Shown in pieces: positions 1 through 11,490 of a stretch of 27,885 nucleotides of DNA. Each line of letters begins with the position of its first letter. The stretch's first letter is position 1. The stretch comes from Candolleomyces eurysporus. Taxonomy: Eukaryota; Basidiomycota; Agaricomycetes; Agaricales; Psathyrellaceae. The position numbers were made by a program, and so were the translations under genes. The stretch spans positions 1 to 27,885 of the forward strand of contig JANBPK010001313.1 in NCBI GenBank assembly GCA_027579435.1, read 5' to 3'. Under the pieces are notes generated by a model. That model was not told the origin of the DNA, did not search any database, and saw nothing but the letters and a program-made list of their open reading frames with translations.

Positions 1-943
1 GCTCGATCGCACGTGCACAACGTCGCCTCGAACAAAGATAAGTTCGGAGCCCTGCAAGGCCCAACCTCAAGCTATAGGTTAGCCTCAAATCCTGGTTTAA
101 GCACATGTACTCTCATCAGGTCGTCATTTACTCGCCTAAACTGATCCCTCTTAGGAGGTTAATCTTGCTACGATTCTTGAAGCCCCCAGCGTGCTGACCT
201 GGCTTTGGGAGTCGCATAGTCAATCAGCCTATTAATACGACAATGCCGGCTATACCTCTTTTGGCTTCTCGAATATGTTTTCCAGCATGGTCGCAGCTAC
301 CCTGGTGACCGCACCTTCGAGCCGTGCTGAGGTTCCGCCTCAATTCCAATGTAAACGCAACGATTACCCCTATCAATTAGGTGGCATACGGGAGTGCAAC
401 TTTAATTCTCATCTTGAATATGAGGAGACTTGCTGGAGATGTTGCCTCCACGACCCGTGAATGTATTCGAATTGTCTTGGGTCCTTTCAACGGCTTGTAG
501 ATTTGTCGAGTTCTTGCCTTCCTGTACTCATCTTATCATATACATCTCCATCCCGAGACACTGGTCACATTTAGTTCCGTGATTTGATTGATCTGAGGCG
601 ACGTCAGAAACAAGCAAAGCGGTCTCGCGGTCAGCCGGCCAATGCCAGTGCACCGGCCCAGTTTTGGCAGAGCCCAGCACCGCCCAACTTCAAACTGCAG
701 TGGCGGCGCCTTCATGGAGCCGTAGACCGTCCTTTTCAGTATAAGGAAGGCTCCAGGATCCACATTCCCTATTGTCCAACTCCTCCCTCTCCTTTCGCTC
801 GTGCGTTCGACGACCTTTCGGTCGCAGTCGCAGCCCTCAATCAGCCCTTTTGTAGTCGCCTAACGACTCCCGACAATAGCTGGTTACAGCTATAAGCCCA
901 GCGGACTTCAAGCTTCAAGGACGATACCCCTCCAGCTTCGAAT
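1..943. other. Upstream region with no supported gene
   Basis: I see no convincing gene here. Short open frames exist (for example plus 275-460 and 584-895) but have no recognisable domain, no clear splice structure and no support from paralogues. TATA-like strings on the plus strand near 738-746 and 888-895 could belong to the promoter of the DUF7918 gene that starts at 944, but this is weak. Confidence 0.4.
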
Positions 944-2002
944 ATGTTGCGTATCAACGGTGTTGAGGCTTGGATTTCCGATGAGAACAAGACTCCGTTC
1001 GCGGTGTATGGTGTGGAGAAGGACGCGAGCGCCGGTGTGGTTTCGTGTTGGATCGCCTACGAACCGGAAATGGTGGGTTATACTGCTACTTCAGCGTGCG
1101 ATCCTCATACTGACGGCAATGGTGACTAGAACTTTGCCATGCGATGGCGCGACCTTGATGGTACAGTGGACATCGGGGGATTCGTCACTGTTGACGGCTG
1201 CCAGTACGGTGGTAGACTGATCAAGGCTAGGAGTTATGCTCCAGCTGTATTCTCCCGGATACAAACATCATCGATGTATAGTCGACCTCTGTCGTTTCCT
1301 TCGCACTCTCCTGGTGAGTGGCTCTAGCGATGAGGTGACGAAAGTACGAGAGCCTTAACGCCGCCCTATCTAGCCCACCATGTTCGCACACCGCTCGGCG
1401 GCACCATCACCCTGGAAGTTCACGTCGTTGCCTCCGGTGAAACGAGGATACATGAAGGATTGTCCGATCTCGCAGCACAGCGACTCTGTTGTTCCTCTCA
1501 GGCGCCGTTGCTGGCATCCTTACTCCCTTCGAGCTCCACCGAGGTTGCCAGTCTAGGCAAGATCGCGACCTTCATTTTCCGATACCGGACTATCAGTGAG
1601 TGGCTCCTCTGATATGACCCATATGCAGCTGACGAATCTCCACTATTTCAGACTTCTTGCGCGCGTATGGATTGGCACCCGTGGAAAGGCAGCCCTACAT
1701 TGGTCTGTATAGGACACCTCAAGTTGGGGATAAGCGCTCGGCTTCGAGCCTGGAGTCCGACCTTGACGACGATGACGACTCGTCGTCGCCGTCGTCCGTG
1801 ATTCCTCTCTACATCACAACTCCAAAGGTGAGTAATTGGAGGTGCACACTTGTTCTGGCGCGTCATTCTGATTCATGCTTGCTCATGTCGCTGCATATCC
1901 GCTTCCATTCAGTCCCTCGAAATCGCCCATTCATCACGCCTACATTCCTCGTATTCGGCAGCTGCGGATACTCGGACGAATGCCAAACGCGCAAGAGTTT
2001 GA
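944..2002 (+). CDS. DUF7918 family protein, five exons
   Basis: Exons 944-1072, 1130-1313, 1374-1595, 1652-1827 and 1913-2002 join in frame to a protein of about 266 residues. All introns are GT-AG and 57-85 nt long. The start ATG opens MLRINGVEAWISDENKTPF, the usual beginning of the basidiomycete DUF7918 family. Further family landmarks follow in order: a CWIAYEPE stretch near residue 35, VTVDGCQYGGR in exon 2, LGGTITLEVHVV in exon 3, and FIFRYRT...FLRAYGLAP across the exon 3/4 junction. After that comes an acidic and serine-rich tail (DLDDDDDSSSPSS) and a basic end (AKRARV) that could help nuclear targeting. The biochemical function of the family is unknown. It is the only gene in the window without a second copy. 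Exon boundaries are by eye; the family call is firm. Confidence 0.8.
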
Positions 2003-2869
2003 TGTAAACCCTTCACATACCCTATACCTCGAACCCCTCGCCGCGCCATACATACCTCCATCCGCGTTTCATCACATCAAATCCTCATCTCAGCTCTCGT
2101 TTACATCAAAACCTCCATAGTGAGTGCCTGGCCATCCCTGTCTTGCCTCTTGTATCGAGCCCACTCTGATATTCTTTTTTTCAGATCACTCCTTACACAC
2201 ACTCGTTTCACCATCATCGGTTGTATCGGTATCAATATCGTCGTCATCACTACAAAAGCAGACCAAGAACAAGAACAACGCTCTCCTGGTGTTGTTGTAT
2301 TTCGTATGTCCGTCCCGTCTACCCTTTCTCTCCTTTTTCCGTTTTCCCTGCCTCGCCACACCATCCATCAAGCACACATATCATATATCACTTGCTATCT
2401 ACATACACACACCACATAGGAACTTCTTAGAATCGGATTTTTCCAAGTTTTCTATCGTTATCGTACATCTCTAGCCTGGATCTATTGTCTTGTTTGTTCT
2501 TTCTTCTACCTTTCTCTACGTATAGTTGTCCGGTGTTTCCTCCGGTCGATAGTTATTGTTGGTTAGTTTAGTTAGTTTCCTGGTGTTACTAAATACTTTA
2601 GCGATCGTCTATATTTTCTGTCCATGTACATAGTCCAATGTGATTTGGGTTTATCGTTTCTTCAGTGCTTCAGAATTGTCTTGTGGTAGAAGTAGCTACA
2701 AATAGCTGTTGCATAAAGCTTCCAGGTGTGTGTGTATGAGGTATTCGAGATCCGATGCAACCATCAATTCGTTGTTTGCCACTTACCACCACCTTCCGAC
2801 TCAAAGAGCCGTGGTATCTTCATTGACACAGGCGTCACCGATTTATTCCGCTCTCTATTACATCGTAAA
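2003..2869. other. Intergenic region: DUF7918 3' flank and F-box 5' flank
   Basis: The stretch is pyrimidine-rich (2120-2480) and probably holds the 3' untranslated part of the DUF7918 gene. From roughly 2650 onward it resembles the sequence upstream of the second F-box copy (about 7310-7589), including a shared ATTGACACAG block near 2823 and 7545, so the segmental duplication starts here. No further gene was seen. Confidence 0.5.
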
Positions 2870-4351
2870 ATGGTAATGCATGCGATTTGGAGTGTCGAAA
2901 ACATGAAGCTAACAGTGCTTAGGCCTGCTTTAACGACTTACCCAACGAAATCGTGCACGAGATTCTTCACAGTTGCATGGACTCAGCCACTTACTCCAAC
3001 CCACCGCTGGGCATTTTCACGGGCGTATGCAAGCAATGGATGCAGCTATCACTAGCTTCTCCATCGCTCTGGTCTACGATCTCCGTTCTGTGCGACGGAA
3101 ATACGTGTAGTCCTCCTGTGCCTGTTATCGAACAGTGGCTCAAGCGATCGGGGTCTTCGCCGATCTCTTTCGCTATCCAGCATAAGCAAGAGAGCGAATG
3201 GGTGGGCCCCGACGTTGAAAAAANGGGCGGTGCAGACCTTGATTCAACATCACTCTCGATGGCGGCGCGTTTCAATCGACTTTCGAGAATACACTGCGTA
3301 TTCGGCCTTTCTTGAAGCACCTGGTTTTCCCCAGCTGGAGCAACTGAATTTCAGGTCTTCTTGCACTCCTCGGGAATTCTGGAGTGTTTGGAGGCCCTTC
3401 ACGCATATCATTTCTCATTCGCCAGCCCTGTCTGACCTGGGCGTTCGGATCTTTGGGACCTTAATCCAGATGGACCTATGGCACAACCGGTTTGAAAGAG
3501 AAATTCCCTGGAACCAATTGAAGCATTTCAGCCTTTCTCCCGGTAGTTTCTCCGTCGCACGCACCTTAAAGTTGTTGTCGAGTGACTGTCCGAACCTTCA
3601 ATCATTGAATATCAACGTCGAGCACCGCGACAGGGACGACAGCCATTCCTATGACATTGTATGCCACAAGCACCTAGAGGAACTCAGTATTGAGATCCCA
3701 CGCGGCGACGACATACTCCTCGCCTACCTCACCTTACCCAAACTACGCTCACTTCGTTTACGGCTTCATTCGCAGTACGAGACAAGACTTGCTGGCTTCC
3801 TCCAGCGGTCGCAATGTCCGCTTGAATGCCTGTCGTACGAGGCTCCTTTCGTCGGGGAGTCGCCTTGGCCGGACATTCTTCAGGCTGTATCCCCATCCCT
3901 GAAAGTGTTGGAGATCAACACTCACAACTCTGATGACGCAATGTCATTGCTCGTCCTAGATAATGACGTGAGCATGGTGCCTGGCACTTCGCAACCACTT
4001 CCCCAAATTCGCTGCCCACGTCTCCGCAACATCAAGTATGGCTACACCCACTATTATGGGGGCACGCCTCCCGTACTGGATGTCATTGAGTCTCGTTGGA
4101 ACCCACCATCCCATCCTGGTGTGGCGAGGCTTGAGACGGCGATGACACGGATTGAGGATCCTCAACGCCGGGATATTCAAGTTGAGCTCGAGTATTGGGG
4201 AGAATGGGATCCGGAGCACCCGGAGAAATATGTGAAGGCTGGGTTCGAACGCCTGAGGAGGCTGCCTCAGGATGATGGGTTTGTGAGGGACGTGCGGTTG
4301 TGTTTTCGCGTGGGATCATCTAAGCGGGAGTATCACCTTTGTACATCGTAG
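2870..4351 (+). CDS. F-box/leucine-rich-repeat-like protein, copy 1
   Basis: Exon 1 is only the start codon (2870-2872). A 50-nt intron with a CTAAC branch site follows, then exon 2 (2923-4351). The start was chosen because the second copy at 7590 keeps the same ATG, intron and splice sites. The N-terminus (ACFNDLPNEIVHEILHSCMD, then VCKQWMQLSLASPSLWSTI at about residues 35-53) is a typical agaricomycete F-box, the part that binds Skp1 in SCF ubiquitin ligases. The rest is leucine-rich with repeated L..L.L patterns (LKHFSL, LQSLNI, LEELSI, LRSLRL, LKVLEI), expected to form the substrate-recognition part. The N at 3224 is a surplus base: without it the frame runs through to about 476 residues, matching copy 2 on both sides. 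The gene faces lectin 1 tail to tail, 361 bp apart. The substrate is unknown. Confidence 0.8.
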
Positions 4352-4712
4352 TTTACCTGATGTTGAACAGGCAGACTTGGGATCGTGCAAACAGATAAAG
4401 GAAGGCGTTCAGTATAGATGCATATGGAAGCCCAATCGATCCTCTGTTGCCCTTCAGTGCGACGTGTTGTCCAATTACCATGCTTGTCCTGATATGTGTT
4501 CAATCAACTGGACGCCTTAAAAACAACCTGAACACTGGGGAAAGCACTGGGATTGTCCGATTACACACACTAGTAGTACACATGTTGGAGACAAGAGAAA
4601 TATTTTTTTTCTGGATTCAGGAGATAAGAGAGGCAAAGTAAGATCACATTCCTTCGAATTCCGAGGGCGCAAATCATCTGGTGGCCTGTTGACGGCGCCG
4701 CTCCGCTTGAAC
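4352..4712. other. Convergent intergenic region, F-box 1 / lectin 1
   Basis: Short tail-to-tail spacer holding both 3' untranslated regions. Parts of it (about 4380-4710) recur downstream of lectin 2 (9060-9411) and lectin 3 (11490-11818), with the order of shared blocks kept. No gene seen. Confidence 0.6.
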
Positions 4713-5603
4713 TTAGACAGAGCGATAGGCAACGTCGAAGAAAGTCAGGCCGTACAGCCCACCGTCCTCGTCGTCCGATACCAATTGGCCAACTGAAACC
4801 ATTTGTCACTGTCAGTGGAAACAGAATTATCGCACTGGAATACTAACGGCTAGAGTCTGTGTCAATGGCGTAGCCTCCGACGGCAACGAAAGCCCCGTTA
4901 GCAGTGACATGGAAGGGCTCAGGAGAGCTGCCCTGCCCTCTACCAAAAGGCTACCACAATGTACAATGATGAGCTTTTATACACTCCAATAGCAGAAGCG
5001 AGGGTTAGGGAATATCACATACCCCCTTAACCTCCATTTTCCCGGTCTTAGAGTCGTAGGTCGTGAAGTAGAGCTGAAGAATACGATGGCCTCTGAAATT
5101 GGAAGTGCCCTGAAGCCCGGAGAAAGCGATAATCTTCTCGTTATCTGATGATAAATATGTAAGCTTCGTAGATGAGTGGATCATGAATTAGAAACTAAAA
5201 TCACCCCCAATCTTGACCTTCTCGATTGTCAATCCGCTGTCATCGCTGCGGGGAGAAGTACCGTGAGTGACTGTAGTGTGCGAGTCACCCCTTGACTTGG
5301 AATAACTGAGTTCGATACCGTCGAGCTAAGGTTGGAAGCTTAGAGTATTAGGGACTCTTTGCCGCAATCGAGCGTACCACTGCACCGTGCATGAAAGTGA
5401 TAGACTTGAGGGGCTTGTCAACGTTGACGGTCACGCTTGCGGGGATGCCAACAACTAGATGAAGGAAACTGCTGAATCAGTATTTTAAGCTACAAATGTC
5501 AGTTTTTGGACAAACCCTTTTCCATGTCGTTGAAGTGCTCGCCCTTGCTGTCTCCAAAGAGGGCAGATTGGACGGTGGCAACGACTTGAGTGGAGGTTCC
5601 CAT
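4713..5603 (-). CDS. Jacalin-like lectin 1 (intact)
   Basis: Six exons on the minus strand (5516-5603, 5378-5454, 5205-5325, 5023-5144, 4848-4950, 4713-4792) give about 196 residues, all joined in frame. The protein reads as one beta-prism jacalin-like domain: an N-terminal strand ALFGDSKGEHFND, a central LDGIELSYS and HGTSPRS region, then NEKIIAFSGLQG, HRILQLYFTTYDSKTGK, FHVTANGAFVAVGGYAIDT and a last strand GLYGLTFFDV. Family knowledge: such domains bind sugars, and in mushrooms similar lectins are cytoplasmic. No signal peptide is visible, which fits. The classical GxxxD sugar-site motif is not obvious, so ligand preference cannot be stated. A TATA box lies about 98 bp before the start. 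It is the most diverged of the five paralogues: intron 4 is unlike that of the others. Confidence 0.75.
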
Positions 5604-5700
5604 TTCGAAGTGTGAGAGCGGCTGGAGTTGATACTTGAGTGTGCCTTGGAGAGAAGATTGTACGGTCGCTTGGGTGGGATTCTGTCCAGAGATGCAGCAT

Positions 5701-5708
5701 CCTTTATA
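5701..5708 (-). promoter_or_regulatory. TATA box of lectin 1
   Basis: TATAAAGG on the minus strand, about 98 bp before the ATG at 5603. All five lectin genes have a TATA box at a similar distance, which supports the assignment. Confidence 0.6.
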
Positions 5709-7589
5709 GAGTTTTGTCTAGTGCTTTCCCTTTGCGGGAACCGAGTCCCCTGTGCCCAGGGGAGCCCGAATGAGTCTATCCACGTTTCGAAGGGGGTCAG
5801 CTGCCGGCTCAAATCTAACCTTCGTAAACTTCGTGTACCGCAATTCCATTCACACTGGTCCCAACGTGTTCTCGAAATTGGCACGTAATCTATTGGCCAA
5901 GAGAGATAGCAATCTTCCAAGAGAAACTTGAAGACCCTTTCTGCATTGAATGAATGGTCACAAGCCTGCCCAGAAGGCGAACGCCGGATGCAACGTCCCT
6001 AGTTTCATGCATGTGCTTACTGAGTGAAACCTCGGGGTCAATGGCGCCGGGCGCTAATCAATCTCGGCTAGCTAGAACAATAGTGATAGTCGACAGTTCT
6101 GCCTTTACCTCGGTTGCTGGCCTCTACAGTGCCAGTAGAGAGCTTCTGATGTAATAATATCAGTGAACATGGAGAGAAAAACAGAGCTTTCTGGCAATGG
6201 ACGGTGAAGTTGCCGGTATGCGGGCGAGATAGTAAGTGGATGGTGCCGCGAGGCTGGTGGTGTGTCAGAGCGCGTGATTAGATGAGAGGCTATCACATGC
6301 AGACTACTGAATAGTGGTGAAGGTAAGGCGTCATTCTCTCATTGTCGTATGATCAGTATCGAACGACACATCGTAGCTGGTACGGGAACCTTAACACCAC
6401 AGGCCTTGGGGACAAGGCCTGTGTCATAGTCTTTGCCATATTTGTGTCATCATGTGAAGGTATCGAGGCCCCAGACTGAGGCTTTCCAAGAAGATCCGGT
6501 GTTCTGTGACGGCCCCCAAGAGTTCTTTAAGCGCCCCAAACCTTATCTCGTCAAAGTGTTCAACATTCTGTCCTGCCTCACCTCCAACCTCACGCAACTC
6601 AGGAATTGCTCCACAGCTCTTCAATGTACTACGGCCGTACATAACCTTGCTTTGGAAGCCTTGATGGTCGCACCTTTTATGCTGCCCTCACTGAGACCCT
6701 CACCTCACGCCGTGGCATTTGCACAACCATTGAAATGAAGATTCATTGTACAAGTTCGAACATTTAGGTCAATCACTGAGCTCGCAAAAGCTCCACCGTC
6801 GGCGGTCACAAATAGCTCAGGTTCTGTCAACAAACATACATACACAGGCTATCCTGCGACGCATTTCAACGGTCCCCTGTTTTCCTAACACCCCCATGTG
6901 CTTGCTGACGCGTCTGTGCACGATCCGAGCTAGACACATAGAATAGCGGGCCGAGTTGGTAGGTAGCTCTACCAAATAGCATTGGGTACAGGAACCTGTA
7001 AAGAGCTAGGTGGGTACCTGTACTATTTTATCTTCGCACCTGGGCCTTGCTGAAATGACTACTCCCTCCTACATCTTTTTGCGGCGGCAACCCGTCAGAC
7101 TCAACTTGTAGTCTCCCATAGTTAGCTACCGATATCCGTCTCATTTTTGGTTCAACCGCATTTTACGAATTGGTCAAATAGATTCGGTGCAGATGCTACA
7201 TCTATTGTTTGTTCGGATGGTGCCACTGCGCCTGAAGCATTAGGTGCCGGGCCACCCGTGCCACCCGTGCCACCTAGCATATAGTTTAATGTGATTTAGG
7301 CCTAGGTTCATTGCTCTTGAAGCGCTTCGGAGCGGTCTTCCGGCATAAGTACTTTAGCTTAGAATAACCATTTGGCAGAAGGACAAGGCCTGGGCGGGGA
7401 AGCGTCCACTGCAAGCATTCAAGCTCCGACCTCACAGATTTCACCTTTCTAGAACGGCGCCAAGTCCCAATCAGGAACGGTACTTTGTTTTTACCACTCA
7501 CCACGCCTTTTGCCGTCTTCCGACCTAAGGAACTGTAAATTTTCATTGACACAGGTGTCACTGTTGTATCCTGCTCTTTACATCGTGAA
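5709..7589. other. Spacer between the two F-box/lectin units, no gene seen
   Basis: No supported coding region in nearly 1.9 kb. Open frames on both strands are short and lack domains. A 10-bp unit (GTGCCACCCG) repeats about 2.5 times near 7250-7275. From about 7310 the sequence begins to resemble the upstream flank of F-box copy 1, marking the second duplication block. Confidence 0.5.
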
Positions 7590-9046
7590 ATGGTAATGCA
7601 TACTATCTGGAGTGTACAAAACATAAAATTAACAGTACTTAGGCCTGCTTCGACGACCTTTCCAACGAACTCGTGCACGAGATTTTTCTCAGTTGCATGG
7701 ACTCAGCCGCTTACTCCAACCCACCCCTGGTCGTTCTTACAAGCATATGCAAACGATGGGCGCGTCTGGCGCTATCCTTTCCATTGCTCTGGTCTACGAT
7801 CTCCGTTCTGTGCAGCGTAGCTACGTGTAATCCGCCTGTGCCAGTGATTGAGTAGTGGCTCGAGCGATCGCGCTCTTGGCGAATCTCTTTCGCTGTTCAG
7901 CCTAAGAAGATGGGCGAATGGGTGGACCCAGACGTTGAAAAGATGGCGGTTCAGTCTTTCGTTCATCATCACTCTCGATAGCGGCGCGTCTCAATTGACT
8001 TTCAAGAAGACACTGTGTATTCTACCCTTCTTCAAGCGCCTGGTTTTCCCCGGCTGGAGCAACTGACTTCAGGGTTTCTTCGCATCCTTCATGAATCCCA
8101 GAGTGTTGCAAAGCCCTTCACACACAGCATCTCTCATGCGCCAGCCCTGTTCAGTGTGAACATTCGGTTCGAAACATTTATACGTGACATGGACGCATGG
8201 CGCAACATAATAGAAGAATCCATGCCTTGGAACCAATTGAAGCATCTCAAACTTTCCTGCGGCAGCTTTTCCGTCATCGCTGGAACCTTGAAATTGCTGT
8301 CAAGAGATTGTCCTAAACTTCGGTCATTGTCCATCAAAGCTGACGACGATGACTTTGACAGCAACGAAAGCTACTCCCACGGAAGTGTGTGTCAAGAACA
8401 ACTGGAGGAACTCGACATAGATATACTGGACGATACGCTTCTGGCCTACATCACCCTACCCAACCTGCGATCGCTTTCCTTATACATTTCTTCTGATAAG
8501 GATACCGGACTTGCTGGTCTCCTCCATGGGTCAAAGTGCCCACTTGAATACCTGTCGTACGTAGCGAAGAATTGTGCGGACCCCTCTTGGCCGGACGTTT
8601 TACAGGCCGTTTCGCCCTCCCTCAAAGAATTGAAAATAAACACTCTCAACTCGGACGAAGCGATGTGGTGTCTCACCCTGGACCGTAGCCAGAGCTTGGA
8701 CACCCATATGCTCTGCCCTCGCCTCCGAAACATCGAATATAGCTATCTCGGTTATTGTGGAAGAATGCCTCCTATTTTGGACGTCGTCGAGTCGCGTTGG
8801 AACCCGCCATCTCATCTTGGTGTGGCGAGGCTTGAGACGGTTGAGATATATATCGACAACTTTTCTTGCTATGATGTTGACTTTTGGGAAGAGTGGGATT
8901 CAGAACACCCAGGGAAATATGTGGAGGCTGGATTTGAACGGCTGGAAAAGCTGCCTCAAGATGACGGGTTCGCGAGGGATATTCAATTGGATTTCAGTGT
9001 GGGGTCGTTCAATCGGGAGTATCGTTGTTGTACGCAGTCTGCCTGA
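7590..9046 (+). pseudogene. F-box/LRR-like protein, copy 2, with two nonsense codons
   Basis: Same structure as copy 1: an ATG-only exon (7590-7592), a 50-nt intron with the same splice sites, and exon 2 (7643-9046). The single frame stays aligned with copy 1 throughout (468 codons) but holds two TAG stops. The first, at 7853-7855, replaces the Gln of EQW in copy 1. The second, at 7979-7981, replaces the Trp of SRWRRVS. Both are substitutions, not indels. The F-box (FDDLSNELVHEIFLSCMD ... CKRWARLALSFPLLWSTI) lies before the first stop, so a truncated 88-residue F-box fragment could still be made. The LRR part is open from 7982 to 9046. It faces lectin 2 tail to tail. Most likely a recent pseudogene. 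Confidence 0.8.
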
Positions 9047-9411
9047 TATTAGACAGACGGTCGTGATTGTGCAAACGAACTGAAAAGAAGCTTATGGACA
9101 GTGTTTAGTGTAGACGCACATTGATATGAAAGTCCAATTGATCTTTGGCACCTACTCTACTCTCTCACATACGACGACCCGTTTCCATACTTGTCCTGGG
9201 TCTCGGCAAGTTGTACCTAACCAGTTGGACGCCTTCGAGGAGAATCTGAACATTGAAAATAAAACACTGGGATTGACCAATCACTAGTAATACATATTTC
9301 CGAGACACAAGAAGACATTTTTACTGTATTTGACGTTAAAAGGGGCTAAGTTAGTTCCAAGCGCGCAAATCATTCCGTGGCCTGCTGATGGTGTGTCGTT
9401 CCTGCTTGAGC
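9047..9411. other. Convergent intergenic region, F-box 2 / lectin 2
   Basis: Tail-to-tail spacer equivalent to 4352-4712, with the same order of shared blocks. No gene seen. Confidence 0.6.
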
Positions 9412-10325
9412 TTAGACCGGGCGATGAGAAATGTCGAAGAAAGTCAGCCCGAAGAGTCCGCCATTTTTGCCCGCCGCTCTCAACTGGCCAACTGAAACGA
9501 TTGGTCGCCGTCAGTCGTAACAACAGAGTGAATTGAAAAGACTAACGGCTTGAGTCGGTGTTAACGGCAAAGCCTCCTAGTGCAACAAAACTACCATTGG
9601 CGGTTACATGGAAGGGGTGAGGAGTCGAATCGGATTGGCCGCTACCGTAGGGCTGCGAAAACACAACATCGATGAGCACTCATGCACTCGGAAGGCTGAA
9701 GGAAAAGGGCCAGGCAGTATTCAATACATACCCCTGCAACTCTCATGTTTCCGGTACGGGTGTCGCAGATAGCGAAGCTGAGCTGAAGAATGCGAACACC
9801 CCATCGAGAAGAACCGTGAAGTCCAGAAACAGCGATAATGTTCTCCTTGTCTGAGTATACCCATGTAAGTTCAATTGGAATTCAGACAAAGTCCCGTACT
9901 TACCCCCAATCGTGATGGTGCTCTTCTTGACTCCGGGGTCGGAGGAGCTTCTACTCGAGGTACCGTGGCTGAATTTGGTAGTCTGGCCATCGTGTTTGTC
10001 GTACTCTACTTCAATACCGTCGATCTAATGTTGGAGCTCAGACAATCAATGTAAGTCGACTATTTGGCAATTGAGAGCATACCACTCCACCATGCATAAT
10101 AGTGATATACTTGAGGGGTCGATTAACGTGGATGGTCAGGCTTGCAGGGAACCCAACAACTAGATGTGAAGGAAGCATCGCATCAGAAATTTTGGGCTAC
10201 AATCTGTTTGAGTCGCTTAAACCTGTCTCAATGTCGTTGAACTGCTTTCCAGAGCTGTCCCCAAAGAGAGGGGATTCGATGATGGCGACGCTGTGCGTGA
10301 GGTTGGCTTTAGAGCTCGAGGCCAT
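9412..10325 (-). CDS. Jacalin-like lectin 2 (intact)
   Basis: Six exons (10223-10325, 10083-10159, 9904-10024, 9732-9850, 9547-9652, 9412-9491) join in frame to about 201 residues. Exon lengths 2 and 3 equal those of lectin 1 (77 and 121 nt) and all intron phases match. Domain landmarks: SPLFGDSSGKQFND, YITIMHGGV, IDGIEVEYDKHDGQ, FSHGTSSRS, ENIIAVSGLHGSSRWGVRI, FHVTANGSFVALGGFAV and GLFGLTFFDISHRPV at the end. It is a jacalin-like lectin without a signal peptide, so probably cytoplasmic. It belongs to the younger subgroup (lectins 2-5), shown by near-identical intron 4 sequences. It is the only member of that subgroup with no visible defect and a full-length C-terminus. Confidence 0.75.
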
Positions 10326-10431
10326 TTCGAAGTAGGGGAATAGCTTGAACTGTAGTTGCTTGGAGAGGGATCCGGAAATTTATGTTGGTTTGAACCAAAG
10401 TCTTCTTGATCAAGGATGCAGTTGCAGTGGC

Positions 10432-10439
10432 TTTTTATA
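10432..10439 (-). promoter_or_regulatory. TATA box of lectin 2
   Basis: TATAAAAA on the minus strand, about 107 bp before the ATG at 10325, inside a stretch (GTGGCTTTTTATAG on the plus strand) also found before lectins 3, 4 and 5. Confidence 0.6.
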
Positions 10440-11490
10440 GGTTTCAGTAATGTCGTTTTCCTTTGAAGGCCCTTTGAACTCGTCCCTGTCATGCTGTAAA
10501 GGCTCGGTTTCTAGCAATCGAACGTTCGCGAACTTATGCTCAGACAACTTCAAATAGTTGTCTACGGAGTCTCGCCCACATGGAGAGACGGAAGTCTTCC
10601 GGGAGACGCCGCATTTCCCCATTTATCACGGGACACAGGCTGACCCAATCCCATTAATGTACTCCTGCATCAGCTTGGTTGAAGAAATCTTGGCTCTGGG
10701 CGTGCAACTGCGTACTACTGGCAGTGGATCTTCAGTCAGGGAAGTAGCCTGGGTTATATCGAGAAGGAGTACTGAAATGCGCGACACCTGAATCTAGAGT
10801 CATTCATCGCTCGATAATAAAATGCGAACTCAAGCGCCCGAGCCCAGCCCAAAGGCCGGGACTCCGACCCAGCCGATGCTGGCTCAGGCCTATCGAAATG
10901 CTCCGAGCTGCCTCTGAGGGCCCAAGCTTGGCCAGGGCCGCTCTGCTTCCCTGGGACTGATTCGGACTCGGAGTGTTCACATGTATCGTGCGACCATTCA
11001 TCTCGATGGTTCGCTTAGAGTTCTTACATTCATGTAATCTTAGCTTTATCTTTCGAAACAATACGGTTTATTTCTATCTTTGTAGAACTCTCATGGAGGC
11101 CTCTGCCACTCTCGCTTGCCTTGTTTCACCATCCCCTCTTCAGAAAGGAAATCATCTGGCTCGATTTCGAAGTCTTAAAACTGATTCAAAGAATCAAGTT
11201 CGGTTTGATTTTACCTGTACCGCTAGCGGTGCCCACTCTCCTGGATTATGAACTACAATCTCGGTGCCATTGACAAATAGCAATAGCAAGCTAGCAGAAC
11301 GTGCGAAGGAAAACCGGTGGGGTGGATATTGTAGGCCACGATGAGCGCCAGCAAACAGTGACTCGAGATCTACTACTAACTATTCTACTCTAGTGGTGCT
11401 ACACTTCATCGGCATGGACACAAATCTCGTGTGCAGTTCACTTATGTCGCGAAGCAGACTGGCCACGAATATAAACCGCGGCGCTAACCC
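10440..11490. other. Spacer without a supported gene; GC-rich block inside
   Basis: No gene seen. Positions about 10837-10975 are GC-rich with many GCCC/GGGC and CCGA words, unlike their surroundings and reminiscent of subterminal regions of hAT-type elements. No matching inverted ends or target duplication were found, so a decayed transposon end is only a guess. Confidence 0.35.

Larger units (their letters stand above)
2650..5720. repeat. Segmental duplication block 1 (F-box + lectin)
   Basis: Contains the 5' flank, F-box gene, tail-to-tail spacer, lectin gene and lectin promoter, in the same order and orientation as block 2 at about 7310-10440. The limits are approximate and were judged by eye from shared sequence. 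Confidence 0.7.
7310..10440. repeat. Segmental duplication block 2 (F-box + lectin)
   Basis: Direct-orientation copy of 2650-5720. The F-box half has gained two nonsense codons while the lectin half stays open. Confidence 0.7.

Noticed and set aside
584..895. 103-codon plus-strand frame upstream of the DUF7918 gene
   Set aside because: No domain, no start context or splice support, and proline/arginine-rich composition as expected by chance.
5477..5920. 147-codon frame on the minus strand
   Set aside because: It overlaps lectin 1 exon 1 and its promoter in another frame and has no recognisable features.
7250..7275. Short tandem repeat GTGCCACCCG
   Set aside because: Only about 2.5 units; too short to be a minisatellite of note and no CRISPR-like spacers.
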